64,000 bases of DNA, from NCBI RefSeq assembly GCF_037975245.1, contig NC_092580.1, forward strand, positions 5,866,501 through 5,930,500, given 5' to 3'. Below, piece after piece: positions 11,901 through 26,900 of this stretch. The stretch comes from Apostichopus japonicus. Taxonomy: Eukaryota; Echinodermata; Holothuroidea; Aspidochirotida; Stichopodidae. The notes beneath the pieces are model-generated. The model had not been told where the DNA came from. It ran no database searches and saw nothing but the letters and a program-made list of their open reading frames with translations. The position numbers were made by a program, and so were the translations under genes. The first letter of the stretch is position 1; every line of letters starts with the position of its first letter.

Positions 11901-14900
11901 ATCTCCAGCATCACCTTAATGTGGAAATAAAAACTCATCAATCTCAATCTACTGAAAATTACAATGCTACAAATTTAGTTATAAAATAAAGATAACAGAG
12001 GCCCTTCGAAGGATGTGTTACACAAATTTCATGACCAACATGCAATAATATGCTTGTAAACAAGTTGTATGCATGTACCAACAGCTGAGAGAAAAGGCAC
12101 CAGCAGCACAACCACCAGACAGGTCAGATTTGGCTAGGGGAGGATCGGAGGAGATAGAGGTGAAAAGAGGTAACAGCTGCAATCCTCAAGAAGATAATGT
12201 AGTAGTTTAGATAACATGTGAACCAGAATGCAAAAATGCATCAAAGATTTGCTGATGTAATCTTCATGATTCTGATATAATGTATAGTGAGGGTGTACAA
12301 CATACTTGATCTTAGTAATACAGTGAAAAGCATTGAGAAGGTGACACAAACTAACTATGACACAGGCTGTCCTGAAATGACCATCGACCTCAAGAACAGG
12401 CTTCTTGTACTAAATGTGATTCATCAACATACTACATGACATCTGTCCATGTTGAAATATTGTGTAAATTATGGTTTTCACAATTTGACCCCTGGTGAAC
12501 TCAAACTCCCATTGACCTCTGCCCACAACATTAGGCTTCTTGTACTCATATGGTACAATCACATAACAAATATGCCATCTACCCAACTTCCCTTGCGATA
12601 TTAGTGTAGAGAGACCAGGAGTAAATATTTAGGGTTTGTTGACTTCAAATGACCTTTGACCTCCACCAAAAACAATAGGCTCCTTAAATTTAATATGGTT
12701 CATCTACAACCAAATATAAGATCTGTCCAACGTTCCCTTCTTGCAATATCACAATTTGACCTGTTGTACCCAAAATGACCTTTGACTTCCACAAAAAAAC
12801 AATATTTTAGGCTTCTTGTACACAATATGGTTCTACTAAACACTAAATATGAAATTGGTCTAACCTTCTCTTCTTCAGATATCGTGTTTGCAAGCTGGGC
12901 ATCACAAACGCACACACACACTTCCACACATACGCCATCATGAATGCAAAGGTTATGATTATCATCGAAACCAAAAATGTGAAAATTCATTCTTGCACAA
13001 CTGTTGCCATCTAAAAGCAGTTATTGTATAAAACAAAGATTTAAGCCAAAACAATGATAACTAATATGAAACAACTAAACCTTTGCAGCTGATCAACTAT
13101 GTCACTACTGGAGAGGACATTTTAAACACTCACAGCAAACTTTGATATAACTTAAAAACAACAGATATAGGATACAGTAACCGTCATGTGTCCAACACCA
13201 CTGTTAATGTAACTGCAGCCCTAAATTTCTGAACAGTTGGAAAAACAATGTCTTTTCTTAAAATTTCTTACTTACACTTGGACAGATGATTTCGGTCTAA
13301 CAGTGAATAACTCCAATATCTTATGATACTTGCATATAGCATTCTCTCTTTGAAGCACCCACCTGTTCTAAGCCTCTTTGAAGAAGAGAGATACCCTCCT
13401 CCATCTTCAACCTGCCTCTTGTTATTGTTTTCCACATCTGAGGTCATAGATGTGTCATAGGAAGTGGATGGTCCTGGGTCTAGCCCTTCTGAGACCTCTG
13501 GATACTGTTGCATAAGTGAATGAGGAAAGGGAAAGCCAGATCCTGATGGACTTTGGCCCTGGACCCGACCTAATATTGATCTCAATGAATCTAATGTCAG
13601 ACCAGCTGGAGAGAGAGGATCAGGACCCACAGGGGACTCTCCTCCGGGGTCTTCAGGAGGGATGTCCTGCTGCTGGAGGTGAGGGCTTGAGAGAATGTTC
13701 TTTAGGTAATCAAAAATCTGGGCAGATTCTTGAATGGGCTTCCTGTCAAGATCCATTACCAGAGGTGGTTGAGCAGGGAATTCCCCATCGGGAGAATTAA
13801 AGTATGGTTCAGATTCATTGGCACTGACATAATCATAAGTAGAATGATCAGGGGTAGTAGGTTGGTGCTGGCTCAGCGAAGGATTGGGAGTGACCATTCC
13901 TATCGAGTCTTGTTCGGCGGAGAAAGTGGGCATCTGTACGGCTGGCGAGAGTGCTTTCAGTTTTTCTGCAACTCTCTGTCTCTGAAAGCTGACCTTCAAC
14001 TGCTCTGCCTGCTTGAGACCGGCTCGCTCCTGCAGTAACATTTCTAAGTTACCCTTCAGTTCAGATATCCTTGTCTGGTATCCCTTCACTGCCTCTGTAG
14101 TACCTGAGACGTCAGAGGATGACGCAGACATGGAAACAATCTTCTCCTTGACCTTCACCAGTTCTGTCAACTGATTGATCTTATGATTAATATCTGGTAA
14201 TGCAGAATTCTGAGAAAACATTCTGGTGGGCTTTGGAGGATAGGTAAACTTTTGTTCATCCTGTAACTCTGACGACCCACCCTGTTTATCACCCTGTTTG
14301 ACCCTTGCCCTATTGCTCTCATCAGATGTGTCCTTTGTTAGTGTCCTTGGGTCTTGTTGTGTCTGTGGTGGTGGCGGACTGTCTTCTTCAATTGGAGAGA
14401 AACTGCCTTCCACATGTTCCAGTCTACCTGAATGGAAGGGTACTTGTTCTACAGTGGGAACAATTTGAGGTGCCTCCACCACCTGAGGCAGATGATTTTG
14501 ACTAGGCTTCATGTCTTTCACTATGCTGTTGGTGGCATCCTTCAGAACTGTATCCGTGTTAATGTTCCTGTTGTTACCATCTTTTGAAACCTCACCCGGA
14601 GGAGGATCCTTGCTCTCACTGACAGAGTTTCGAATTGCACTTCTCAAGGGGGTCTTCTTTTTGACTTTTTCTCCCGAGTAGAAACTGGTCATATGTTGGA
14701 ATACCTTCCCAATATCTGCCTTACAATTAGCAGTCTTTGATTGACTTACGACCGGTAACTGAGGCTTTTCATCTTCTACTCTGGATGCAGCCTTTTTCAG
14801 TCCTATATCTAAAATTAAAAAGTAGAAGATCAATAAATATTAAGAATATCAATCAAGGATAATGTGAAAACTGGCAAAAGTATTGAAATAGACAAGAAAT

Positions 14901-17900
14901 TGGGTTAGAACAGCCCCCCAAACTCATACCTTAGGATAGCAAGTCCTAGCTATGATATGAGTTGTCACCCTCAACAAAGAGAATCTTCTTTTCAATCAGC
15001 CCTTTTCTATCTACTTCTTTACTCTTTAAAAATTTAAGAATTATTTTTGCAAAGAAATTCAATATTTGTTACTTTTAGTCCATTAGAACAGAATATCAAA
15101 ACTTGTATTCTCAACACAAAAATGAATAAAAGAGGTTTCAATGACTGATCTGTTAATCATAAAGAGAGTTCATGAAGTCAACTGCTAGACTAGAAATCTC
15201 AGAAAAGATGTTATAAATAATATACAGAGACATTATGAATGGTATAGTCATTTCACTGCTTAACTGTAATGGAAGCCATCTGGGGTAGGATTGTCTAATG
15301 AAAGTAGAAAACAGGCCTCAAATGTCATTTCTTAAGATTAGGCTTCAACCACTGAGCATCAGTGTGTCTAGTAAGAAATGCCACATTCAGTCTTCGATAT
15401 ATAACCAACTGTATCATTTTTTTGGCTCAATATGTAATGTCTTTGCACTGAAAGTACAGAAATATGGCAACTGAGAACTTCAACTTTACACAAACTTGAC
15501 AATTTTGAAACTAAATCTTTCTCTAATGTGTCACATCAGCAGCCACTGCCACATAGCTTTAATACATACAGCTCTAAAGACTGGCGTTAATATTTCCTAC
15601 CTGTCAAAATTCTGAAAGAACTTCTGTTTGATACAAACAATACGTGGAGCACACATGTTTTGACAGACTTAGTGACCCCTAATTCTTCAGTCAGAGTACA
15701 TGGTGGCAGTACAAACAACAATTTGTTGTCAATCTTCTTCTGCAAGGCCTGTTAAAAAAAAAAACATGCAGTGTGTATGGTCAGCTCTTTGACTTCATTT
15801 ATTGCCAATCCCAGGATTTATTTTCAAGCAGAGACATCTCAATTATCACAACAACAAAAAATAAGAATTATAACCTATTCATGACTACTTTCTGAAAGTT
15901 TTAGAAATGAAACACGTTGGAAATCTTGGGGACAATAAATTTGATCTTTAAATAAAGAGCATAACTAGTCCATGAACACTGACAGAAATAATGCTAGTAT
16001 TTGAGAAAATATTCAGATATTTGGAAGATGCTTTTAAGAAGGCCTTTAAATATCCACAGCAACAATAAATAGGGAAGGGTAAATTCAAACAAGTCTTTGT
16101 AGACAAAATTCATTTTAACAACAATCCAAAGTACATATCAACCTGATATATTTATCACAATTTTCACTCTTTTCCTGTAATAACCTTACCTGGAATGTGT
16201 ACTCAACTCCCTCTTCACTATCATTTAGTGTGTCATTCCACTAAACGTGGCAACGCAGTGTGCAAGATAAATGGAAAAAGAAGCAACACTTTTTTTAACT
16301 GCAATCTTTACATCCAAAACCTTAAAGGGAAGGGGTGGCCACATGAATCTCTATAAAAATTTATGAGATACAAATGAGATTTTACTGAATATCATAATTA
16401 TACCCTGTGGCAGAATCTGCATGCCATTGATTCCTTTTTGCATAAAATAACAAATTTGATCAACTAATTTCTTACCATGTCATTTTCCTTCAGGCATTTG
16501 AATAGTTCAAGAAATGCAGTTTTATCTCCAATCCTCCTCATCTGTGCATAGCTGAAGTAGCGTCCCTTTGCAGAAACTACAAATGAAAGAAAAAATCCAC
16601 AAATGCTACAGACATACATAAGATCAACTGTAACTCTTTCCTCTTTACAAATCAGGACTCTGACCATTCTACTCACTCCCTCCTAAACACAAATGCACAT
16701 ACTTAGGAATATACATGGCTAAACAGACAATGCACAGACTGGCAATATCATGAAGCCACTGGTGAGAATCTATCTAGTCCACTTTCTACGTCATTTCAAA
16801 ATTTCTGATAAAGAAAAAAAGTTTTAAACATTTAATAGTTATCATAGTTTATAGGTTTTTTGTGTTATTGAGTAAGTTTGAACATTGAAAGTATCAAAAT
16901 GAAAAATGAAAATATTGCCAGGGATTAACTTCCTTACCCTCTCTGTATCTTGAAAAATGACAGAGCTTTGGATGCTTGCTGATGTTGGACGGCATTATCT
17001 GTTTGACTTTACTGATCGGTAGGGCAGTGTTGAGATTCAGACGTCTAGGCCTGACAAAAAAAAAAAAAAAACCCAAGTTCACAAGTATAAAATTTACAGC
17101 TTAATGCATCAGTATTAATAAAACTTGTAATTAACAAATCAGAATGGAAAAAATATATATGGTTTGATTCCTCAATAAATTTTGGAATGTCTTTCACTTT
17201 CCTAAGTTGCACAAAAGTAACTGTCTACAAACAAACTTTGCTTTTATACAAATGTAGATAGCATTTTATGTACATATGTTTGAAATATCTGAAAGAGAGT
17301 GCAATTTATCTGGTTATAAGGAGGCAGTTTCTGATTTGAGGCCACAACTTTCACACATGAACATGAAATTCTAACCTCCCACTTATTCTTTCAACTAAGC
17401 AATATCAATAAGAAGTGAATTAATAATATTTTAAGCTCTGTCCAAGTGTCTGCTGCAAGTATCACCATGTATGAATGTACAAAGAGAAACTTGTTTGAAT
17501 TTTATTTTGAATTTTGAATTTGAATTTTGAATTTTTATTTTGAGTTTGAAGTTTATTTGACTAACTTAAAATTTCCCCCACAGAGTAAACTGTGTATATT
17601 CGGCTGTGTTAATAGTATACTCCCTATCGTACATGGAAGGTTCACAAACATTGATTTTCATGAAAGATTGTGTGAGTTATGTGACCAAAATTCTTTAGGA
17701 GACGAATTTTGTTACATTTTTGTTTGTCCTTACTTTTCAGCCGATAGGATTGAGTTCTTGAGACCATATTTTAGGAAAAGACCCAGCTCTATTAAAAAGA
17801 AGCATTTGTTTCAATAATAAAAGTGTCCTTGTAAATCTAAGTAAATTTTGTAGTAATATTCTAAAAACGTTTGTCTCTTAAGGAAGTTTCTTTCTCTTAA

Positions 17901-20900
17901 CAGTCTGTGGTGATACGTTCCATTTTTAGACTTTTCCAAAGTCCCCCCCCCCCCGGCCCCCTCTTTCTCCTCTCAAACTATTCAGCATAAATTGTTGGAA
18001 GAACGTGTCATTCTTTCCTCTTTCCTTTTTAATCCCAATGTTCTTAGGTTAATATGTTATTTGTCAATTTGTTGTTAATCTCTGGATTGTTATTGAAATG
18101 TACCGTGTAAATGTCTATTATACCTCACTGAGGAAATGTGGAGAAAAATAAACTAAACTAAACTAAACTACCCAATGATATTAATCCATGACAGACAAAA
18201 GAAACAACTGATCTAACCAAAGACAAACAAAGGCATCTAAGACTTTATAACATTACTTGGGTTTTTACTTCCTTTCCTGCATTATACTTAAGTTTTATCC
18301 ACACTGTAATGCCTTTCTAAGAAACTACTTAGTCTGGCATTATTAAACTAAATTGAGGGCCAAACTTACAAGAAACATATTTTCTTAGCTTTGTCACACA
18401 CATGTTGACAAATAATGTAAGAGAAAGTTTGAGTTAACGGAAAGTACAAAAGGGACAATAGTATCTGCAAACTGCATGTATAGAAATGCGTGTGTCACAT
18501 TTAAAAGCTGGACTTACAGGTCTGTTGGCAAGAATGGAAGTCTACTGGATACAAGGCAAGCACTACAATGCTCTTTGCCCCCATTGATAAGTTTACCCTT
18601 CCACAAGGTGATTGGCGGTGAATACACTGTTATGATAAAAGAGGAAAAGAGTGAAACATTTTAGAAACAAAGTTTAATTACGAACAATATCAATTATATA
18701 TTACCAATAATGCTCTATAAACACAGATCACAAACTTGCATTGCATTTATATTTATATAAATTACAGGTTAAGAGAAAATGACATTTGAAAATAACCTCA
18801 ACCCCTTCAAAATTTGCACAAAATGAACAAGTTTGTGACATCACAGAATCACTTCTTGTCAATACATTCAACCTCAGTGGACCAAATACCCCATAGAGAA
18901 ACTTATAGATAACTATTTGCCAATCGTATAGGTGTAGAAAGAAGACTTCAATACACACCAAAGATTTTTCCTTATTCCATTTCCACCTCCAATTCCTTTA
19001 CACTGTTTACAACTGGTTTAGTCTCAATTCCACTCTTAATGTCAAAAGTTGACTTATTCATAGATTAGGAGTAAATAACTAAAAAATAACTTAATAATGA
19101 TGAATGAGCCTCTCAATGGTATTGATTACTTACTGGCTTTTAGCATTGATAATGCTCAGTTAATAACCTAACAGCCTATTACTAGTCACAATACTATGTA
19201 GTTATTGACATAACATTTATGTAGGTAAACGGTATGACAAATTCTGTAATGGCTGGCAATATTTTTAGAAATAGGACCCAGCAATACCCTAATATACTTT
19301 GGGCTGTCTGGACAAAGTGAATCCCTGACATCTAAACCATGTTCATACTGTTTAAACTTTCAAAGGCTTGTAGTAAGTACTTTAATATCATTTCTCTCAA
19401 CCTGTAAATTTAATATGTATATATATACTTTGATGAAGTGCTGGTTTATATTTTTTGAGGTTATTTATCCTTAATATGAACCTCTGATCTATTCTGTTAA
19501 TAATATCATGAGAACATCAATGAGGTTCAAAGGAAATAAGAACTAAACATTGAGGGAAGACTGAAGCACCTCAAAGAGCAACGTGGACAATTTTAATTGA
19601 ATAATTCCCCACATTTTCCAGTAATTTTTTCACTTTGGGAAAATTTTCACCAGTCATGGTTTTTGTTTCTTGGCTAAGAACCAACATTTTAGTCACTTTT
19701 TTTCTGTTTGTCTCTAGGTTTCTTAGTTCCTTTAATTTGGTGACAAACCTGTGGTATATAGCGCAGGTTTCTTAGTTCCTTTAGTGATGTCTTCTTCTTT
19801 ACGAGTGACGTCCTTCTTGCTAGCTCTAAGATCATGAGAGAAGTAATAATAGTGATAATATAGCGCTTAATACAGCATTTCAAAGCTCTTAACAAAGTAG
19901 GAAAGAGACAAAGGAAACCAAGGAAAGAAAGAGACTAGGAATCAAACAGAAATGTTTTAAGTTGTCTCTTGAAAATACAGAGGGAGGGAGAGTCACAAAC
20001 ATGAAATGGGAGTTCGTTCCAAAGAGAAGGTGCAGCGACAGAAAGGCACGATCGCCATAACGAGTGCGTTGACCAGGAGTTAATTGCAAATGCATATGAT
20101 AGGAAGAGCGAAGCGTAACTGTAGTTGACCGACGCAAAAGGAGTAAGAAGTAGAGCAATTGGTTAAAAACATTACAACCAAAGTTTCAAATTATACAACC
20201 TACCTATACTGCCTAAAAGTTCCAAACATGTCACATTTGATTTCTGTATTGATCCATAACAATGTTAAGCCTTTAAAAGCTTTGGAAATCTTTCAATTGG
20301 ATGTCAAATCCATTTGAAAAAATGTTGAAACAGAAATTTGGCTGAATAGTCAGTCAACACAAGGACCTTTGACAGTAACATCTTTGCATTGTATATACCA
20401 CTCCAGATAATTAGTTCTACTCACTAGGAATGAGGCTACAAACTTTAATGACACAGTAAAGAATAAGACAATGAACTTTTTTTGCAAGCTTTACAATCAG
20501 CACAGCACAAAAAGAAGCAATAAAGGCAATATTTCATGTTTCTGCAACAGCAGGTTTCTCATACTTACACATCAAAGGCACCACCAAGTGAAGTTGATTC
20601 TTTCTTCCTCTCTGTGTATTTAAAGTAGACAAGAGCAAAAGGACAGACCTGCTGTGGCCTTTTGGCCATTTCCAAATCTCCAAATTGGTAGCAATATATC
20701 TAAGAATCAAAAAACAACAAATATCTTGTTATCTATATTTAATGGTTTTATTTACAAATACTGGACACATCAAGTAGTGAGAGCTTAGTTCTACATAACC
20801 TTTGTAAGGCTGAGAATATTGATTCAGATGCATTCTTCATAATATTTGTGATGTTAACCATTTAAATATTGAAGAGGCAACTGTCTTTCTCAAGAATAAT

Positions 20901-23900
20901 GTGACATTGCAATAATTTCCTGTCCTAAAGGCAAATCTCATGGTAGCCATGGACTGACTTACAGCACATTTTGTAAGCAATTTTGGCTGCTAATTGGAGG
21001 CAATGTTGGCCATTCGCTATAATCATGGTTATGATGTTACTATATTGACCAGAGAGCAAGGGTGTGCTATTATTACTTTAATCCCCAGGCCCGGTAAAAA
21101 TTTAAACTTAGTTAGGAACTACCACTCTTTATTTTTATTAAACACTGACAACAAAGTATGTTCCAAAGTCCTCGCCAACAGAATTAAGCATACTCTCCAC
21201 TCTATTATTAGCTCAAATCCAACTGGTTTTTATCAAAAATCAGTTAATTGGTAGAAAACATTTGTTTTGTACTAGATTTGAAAAGACTATTGATTTTTGT
21301 TCTAGACATGCAGTCTTCTAATTCCAGTAGATTTTGAAAGTGCACAGCAATGAAACAACAGGTTGGATAGGACTAGCACAGGTATGATATCGCGGCGCCA
21401 TATAAGTGGCATAACCCATTGCTTAATGTAAGCAATTTATGCAAGTATACTTCAACAAATGCTGTATGAAACTTTTCAATCACACAAACCACATATTCAT
21501 TAGTAGTTTGTTCATATAGGGTATTGCACTGTCAGGGTGGAATGGCTGTAGAGTTACACACTCGCAAGTTACGAGACTTTTTCATAGATCACTCAAAAAA
21601 AAAAAGGGGAAAAACATTGCATGTTTTGTTTCTAAAAGTAATTTTAGCATGTAAGAGGTAAATATAAATATGCAGCCTTGACATATAAATCAGTTCACAG
21701 GTTATTTAGTCTTATCCATACACCAGACTGAAGGCCTGCACAGCCTGTATATGTAGTAACATTAGGCTTATGTATGCTATTATAGTATAGGTCGAGTTAG
21801 GTTTCAGGCTGATTGTCTAATGAAAAAGGGGCCAACCAAAATTAGCAAATTGTAACCCGGAAGCAAATGTTTAGACCTGGGTGAAACAGTACACAAATGA
21901 TATCAATGCTGCATGGAAAGTGTTTCTTGTTGTGTACTTGCATAATTATGGGAGAGCTTTTCTTTTTCAGTGTAAAATGGAGTGTAATAATATTTGTACT
22001 CAGAACCATTTCATTACTGATGTTTGCCTTGCCTGGTCTCATCTCTTGTTTAGAAAAAAGATCAACAATTTTAAGAATAAAATTATTTGGAATAGTTATT
22101 TCATTAAAACCTGACTAATATGACTGTGTTTTACAAGCCTTTGAATCAGAAGGGCATCATGTATGTTAACGATGATCTAGATGCCATTAACTGTCCTTAA
22201 CAGATCAATGCTTTTAATCATCAATATCTATAACTATCCTTTTATCCGTCTTTACTGCCTAATTGACATGATGAAACAATAACTTATTTGTCTTGGGAAT
22301 GTTAAATTATCTGTAATTTCATTTTGAATTGGTCGTCAAAAGAGACTTCTTTTTTAGGTACGAACTACTTTTAAAGCACCCATATAACTTTTTTATCTTC
22401 CACCTACAATATTATCTTTTCTTTAAAAAAAAAATGACAGAAGAGGCTTTAACTTGCAACTGATGTTTGCACAAGTTAAAATTTCTCTAATGTATATAGT
22501 AGAAGTACTATATAAGTTATGAGCAATTCCAAATCAGCATTAAGTTCTTGATTGTACTTCTTCAACGACTGCATTTCATTCAGTTCTTTCTTGTTATCTA
22601 AGTTGAATCATTTTTTCCTTTCTTCTTGCAAATTTAAAAAGACTTTTTTTAGATGCACAAATACATGCAAAGATGATTTGAATAAAGTATTGTGTGCTCA
22701 ACAATTAGAAAATATAAATTACATAATAAGACCAAAGGTCTGGGAGTATTTTTGGAGTACCATCATGTTAAGATCATCATTTAACACTCTGTACGTAATT
22801 TCACTTTTTACGTTCCTCCCCTACCCCCGACCACATTCATGGCAAAGAAAAGCTTTATCACCAAATATTAAGAGGATATTCTCATATGAAAATATTGAAA
22901 GTTGGGATTACCTTAAAAGTGAAGTTTACAACATTGCTAAATCTTTGACAATGGTAAAGAACAACATAACTTGTTGTCTTTCCTGATTCATACCTTGATT
23001 GCTGAGGATGATTTCTTTGTTTTCATTTTGAGGTCGGGAGGGGGGGGGGGGGGTGGGTGAGGAGAGCAGAGGTTTACCCTAATGACCTTGGTAGATTTAA
23101 GTCTACAGTTTATATTCACTGTGGTACTGCTCAGCACTTTACCTGATTAGAGACAAACGTCTGCACTCTGGAAGATGTCAAATCCACTACGATGTTCTTA
23201 GCAACATGTGAATCAAACTTTGGAGTTGGTTCCATGGCTTGTTTGTGGTGAGTTAATGGTACTGCTTTAACTTTACCCTGAGGAATCAAAAAAAAAATAT
23301 CCATGAATATTGAAGGTATGAGAGGTGAAATAGATGGAACCTTATCTCTTCATAGTTAAGAAACTTCTTCAAGGGTAGAGCATATACTATATTTATACTC
23401 TACTTTCACATTCCATAACTCTCTGTATTCGCTACATTTGTTGTATATATGTTTGAAAAAACAAATGAAATAAACGAAATAAACAAAAATATGTAACTCT
23501 TCAGATGACAACAGAATTACACCATGCTATTGCCTTCACATGGAAGCATTATAAGCAAAATAAATGTCAGAAAAAATGGTCGTTTGGAATGATGCATTCC
23601 TGATCACATAATTGCTGAATTTTCACTTTATATCCCACAAAAAATGGATAAAAATGCTGCATAAAAATTCCCATCTGATGAATAGTATTAGTATATAATG
23701 TCACGAACGGTGATGTGCCGATGGTGCAAGACCAGCCTTCGCTCCTACAACTTTTCTCTATCGGGTGCTGGAACATCCGTACACTTCAGACCCCACTTGC
23801 TGCTGAACATCTGGAACTGTCTCTGTCTAACTACAGATATGATATCATCGGTCTGAGCGAAACACACAACATCGGGAAACAAGAGGATCTCGGAGGTCGA

Positions 23901-26900
23901 CTGATCATGTCTGGGGGCCAGATCAAACTGGAGTAGGCATATTGATGTCTCCACGAGCCTACAGAGCTATGTGTAATTGCTGGCAGCTCTCTGACCGCCT
24001 GATGGCAGCTAGATACCGTTTGATGCAGGGCAGTCTGCTTTTCATCTCTGTCTATGCACCTACTGCAAATTCAACCAACGATGTGAGGGAAGCTTTCTAC
24101 GGAGAACTCGATGACTTCATTCATCTGCATCGAAAACGGACAGACATCCTGGCAGTGGCCGGCGACTGGAATGCCAAGATTGGATCAAGCGAAAATGGTG
24201 AAAGCATCATAGGACCATACGGCCATGGAACCAGGAACGAAGCTGGAGCTAGGCTAATTGACTTTGCTGCAAGCCATAACATCACGCCGGCTAACACATG
24301 GTTCCCTGGCCGCCGCGGCCACAAAATTACCTGGAACAGTCCTGACGGCCGCACCAAAAATGCTATCGACCACGTTTTTGTCGATAGGACTAAACGCAAA
24401 CACCTCACTCACTGCAGGTCTTTTAGCTGCAAGTTTGAGACTGACCACAGACTGGTACTGTGCAACATCAAACTGAAGTTCTCTTCGCCTGCTCATCCCA
24501 GACGTAGACATTCTGTAAACATCCACAGGCTGACCGACGCAGCAGTAGCTCAAAAATTCTGCAACAGTGTGAAAGAAGCTATAGCTAACACTGTCGACCC
24601 ACCTCTAGACAGCATAGCTGCCATCATCCATGATCGAGCGACAGACACATGTGGTACTCAGAGAGCTTGTGTTAACAAACCATATCTTCGGCCTGATACC
24701 ATCGAGCTGATCAGAAGAAAGAATGCTGCCAGGAACACCACTGAGCAGAAACATCTCCGAAATCTGGTGAAGCACAAGTGCGAGAAAGACATGGTAACGT
24801 GGGTCCTGGAACAAGTTTCCACCATTGAGGCTGCCTACCATAACAATGACACAGCCACGCTATTCAGAACAACGAAACTGCTGACTGGCAAGACCAATGC
24901 TCCAAATGTGAACATTAAGGATGCAAACGGCACCCCCCTGGAGAGTGTTACCGAAGAGGTCAGTCGCTGGCACGAATACGCAACCATCCTTTTCCAGTCA
25001 GACCTGCAGCGTGGTGGTCTACAATATGCAACCTCATGTGTTTCAGATGATGCTCTCCCAACACTGGCAGAGGTTGAGAAAGCCATCAAGGTCCTCAAGA
25101 ACAACAAAGCTGCTGGCCCTGACGACGTTCTGGCTGATTGCATCAAGACTGCTGCAACTGATACCACCATTCTCAGCACCATCCACAAGGCTGTGCAGTG
25201 TATCTGGTCTACAGGCATCTGGCCTTCAACGATGACATCTTCCACTTACATTGCCCTCCATAAGAAGAACGACAGAGGGGTTTGTGAAAACTATCGCACA
25301 TTGGCTCTCATAAGTCATGCCAGCAAAGTGGTGCTTAACATCATGCAGTCACGTCTTCAGACTAATCTCGACGATGTAAGTGAGGTGCAGTTCGGCTTCC
25401 GCTCCGGGAAGTCAACCACAGATGCTATCTTCGCTCTTAAGACTATCACATCTGCCTACTACAGAGCCCACACCCCACTCCATCTCATTTTCGTGGATTA
25501 CAAGAAAGCTTTTGACAGTGTGAATCATGCCCTCCTAATGGAGAAGCTGGAACAGATGGGCGTGGACAGAGATGTCATTAGACTCACAGAGAGACTTTAT
25601 CACGATGCTGGCGGCGTCTTACAATGGAAAAATGAGACTACAGATGCTTTCAATACGCCTGTCGGTTGTAGACAGGGCTGCCCACTTTCTCCAATCCTCT
25701 TCTCTCTCTACACTGAATGCCTTATGAGGGAATGGCATGCAAGGACCGCTGGTTTGCCTGGTGCTACCATAGGAGACCGCACAGTGAAGGAACTGAGATA
25801 CGCCGATGATCTTGTCCTGTTTGCGCTATCCGCTGCGGAAGCAGAAACGGCTCTCAACATCTTAGCGGACGTTTCCAAACCCTATCAGCTTGTGATACAC
25901 CCGGGAAAAACGGCTCACCTTGTCATCAAGACGGACCCGAACTCTACCGATACCATCCACCTGGGGACCTCCATTATCCCCAACGTTAACTCTTTCATGT
26001 ACCTCGGCTCCACCATCACCTACAACACTGATGACACTCCAGAAATCAGCAAGCGGATCGCCATAGCCAAGACTACACTCCGCGAGTGCAAGTACCTCCG
26101 AAGCCCACACCTCTCCGTTGCGACTAAACTTCTGGTCATCAGAGCCCTAGTAATGTCTAGGTTGACCTATGGCTCTACTACATGGTCGATTAAGAATTCG
26201 GATGCAGCCAAACTGGATGCTTTTGGTCTTACCGTCTGGAGATGGCTGCTAGGTGTCAATTGGAGCGACCACGTTACCAACGAGTCACTTATGCGTATGA
26301 TAGATGGTAGATGGCTATTCACCTATGACACTATTGTGCAGAGAAAAATGGACTGGTTCAGCCACATCGCCCGTCAACAGGGTCTCCAGTGGGACCTCTT
26401 GTCAGGTGCCGTTCTGGGCACAGTGAGTAGTCGTGGGCGGCCTCGGATGACCTGGTATGATAACATCAGAGCCTCAACCGGTCTAACCATGGAGGAAGCA
26501 AAACAGCAGGCTCTTTCCCGGATTCATCTGCGGATACGTGGTCACCATCCAGCTCCACTTCGCCGGTCATCTCGCATCGCTTTGAGACAGCGCCCACGGA
26601 CTCTTCAGAGTCTTTGACGATTTTCTATCTATATAATGTCTATGAGTATCTACTGTAGGTTGATTTACATACAAGTGTGACATGTATACTGGTTTACCAA
26701 TTCCAGATATATACACAACCTTTACTCGTATGTGACTTTACAGTTGTATGTAACATTAAAATGGAATTAATATGTTATTAATATGTAAAAAGCTATCTGG
26801 CTTCTGGTAATATATGACTATATATCATTTATATATGACACTATATCAACATAACAATTGTCCTTACTGCCCTAAGTCATTAAAAATGGACTAATGAAAT

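Larger units (their letters stand above)
23703..26629 (+). mobile_element. Near-complete RTE-like LINE with 11-bp target-site duplication
   Basis: The element runs from just before the endonuclease frame to 12 bases past the RT stop. The 11-mer TATATAATGTC lies immediately outside both ends (23,692-23,702 and 26,630-26,640). One endonuclease-RT frame, no ORF1, a very short 3' UTR and a short repeat-like tail (CTATCTAT) fit the RTE group. Its base composition is clearly GC-richer than the surrounding intron, so the insertion is fairly recent. It lies antisense in TASOR intron 5, between exons 26940-27031 and 23143-23277. Confidence 0.85.

Noticed and set aside
13516-14038. Plus-strand open frames opposite the long TASOR exon
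   Set aside because: They are antisense shadows of exon 13363-14808, which has correct splice sites and phase on the minus strand.
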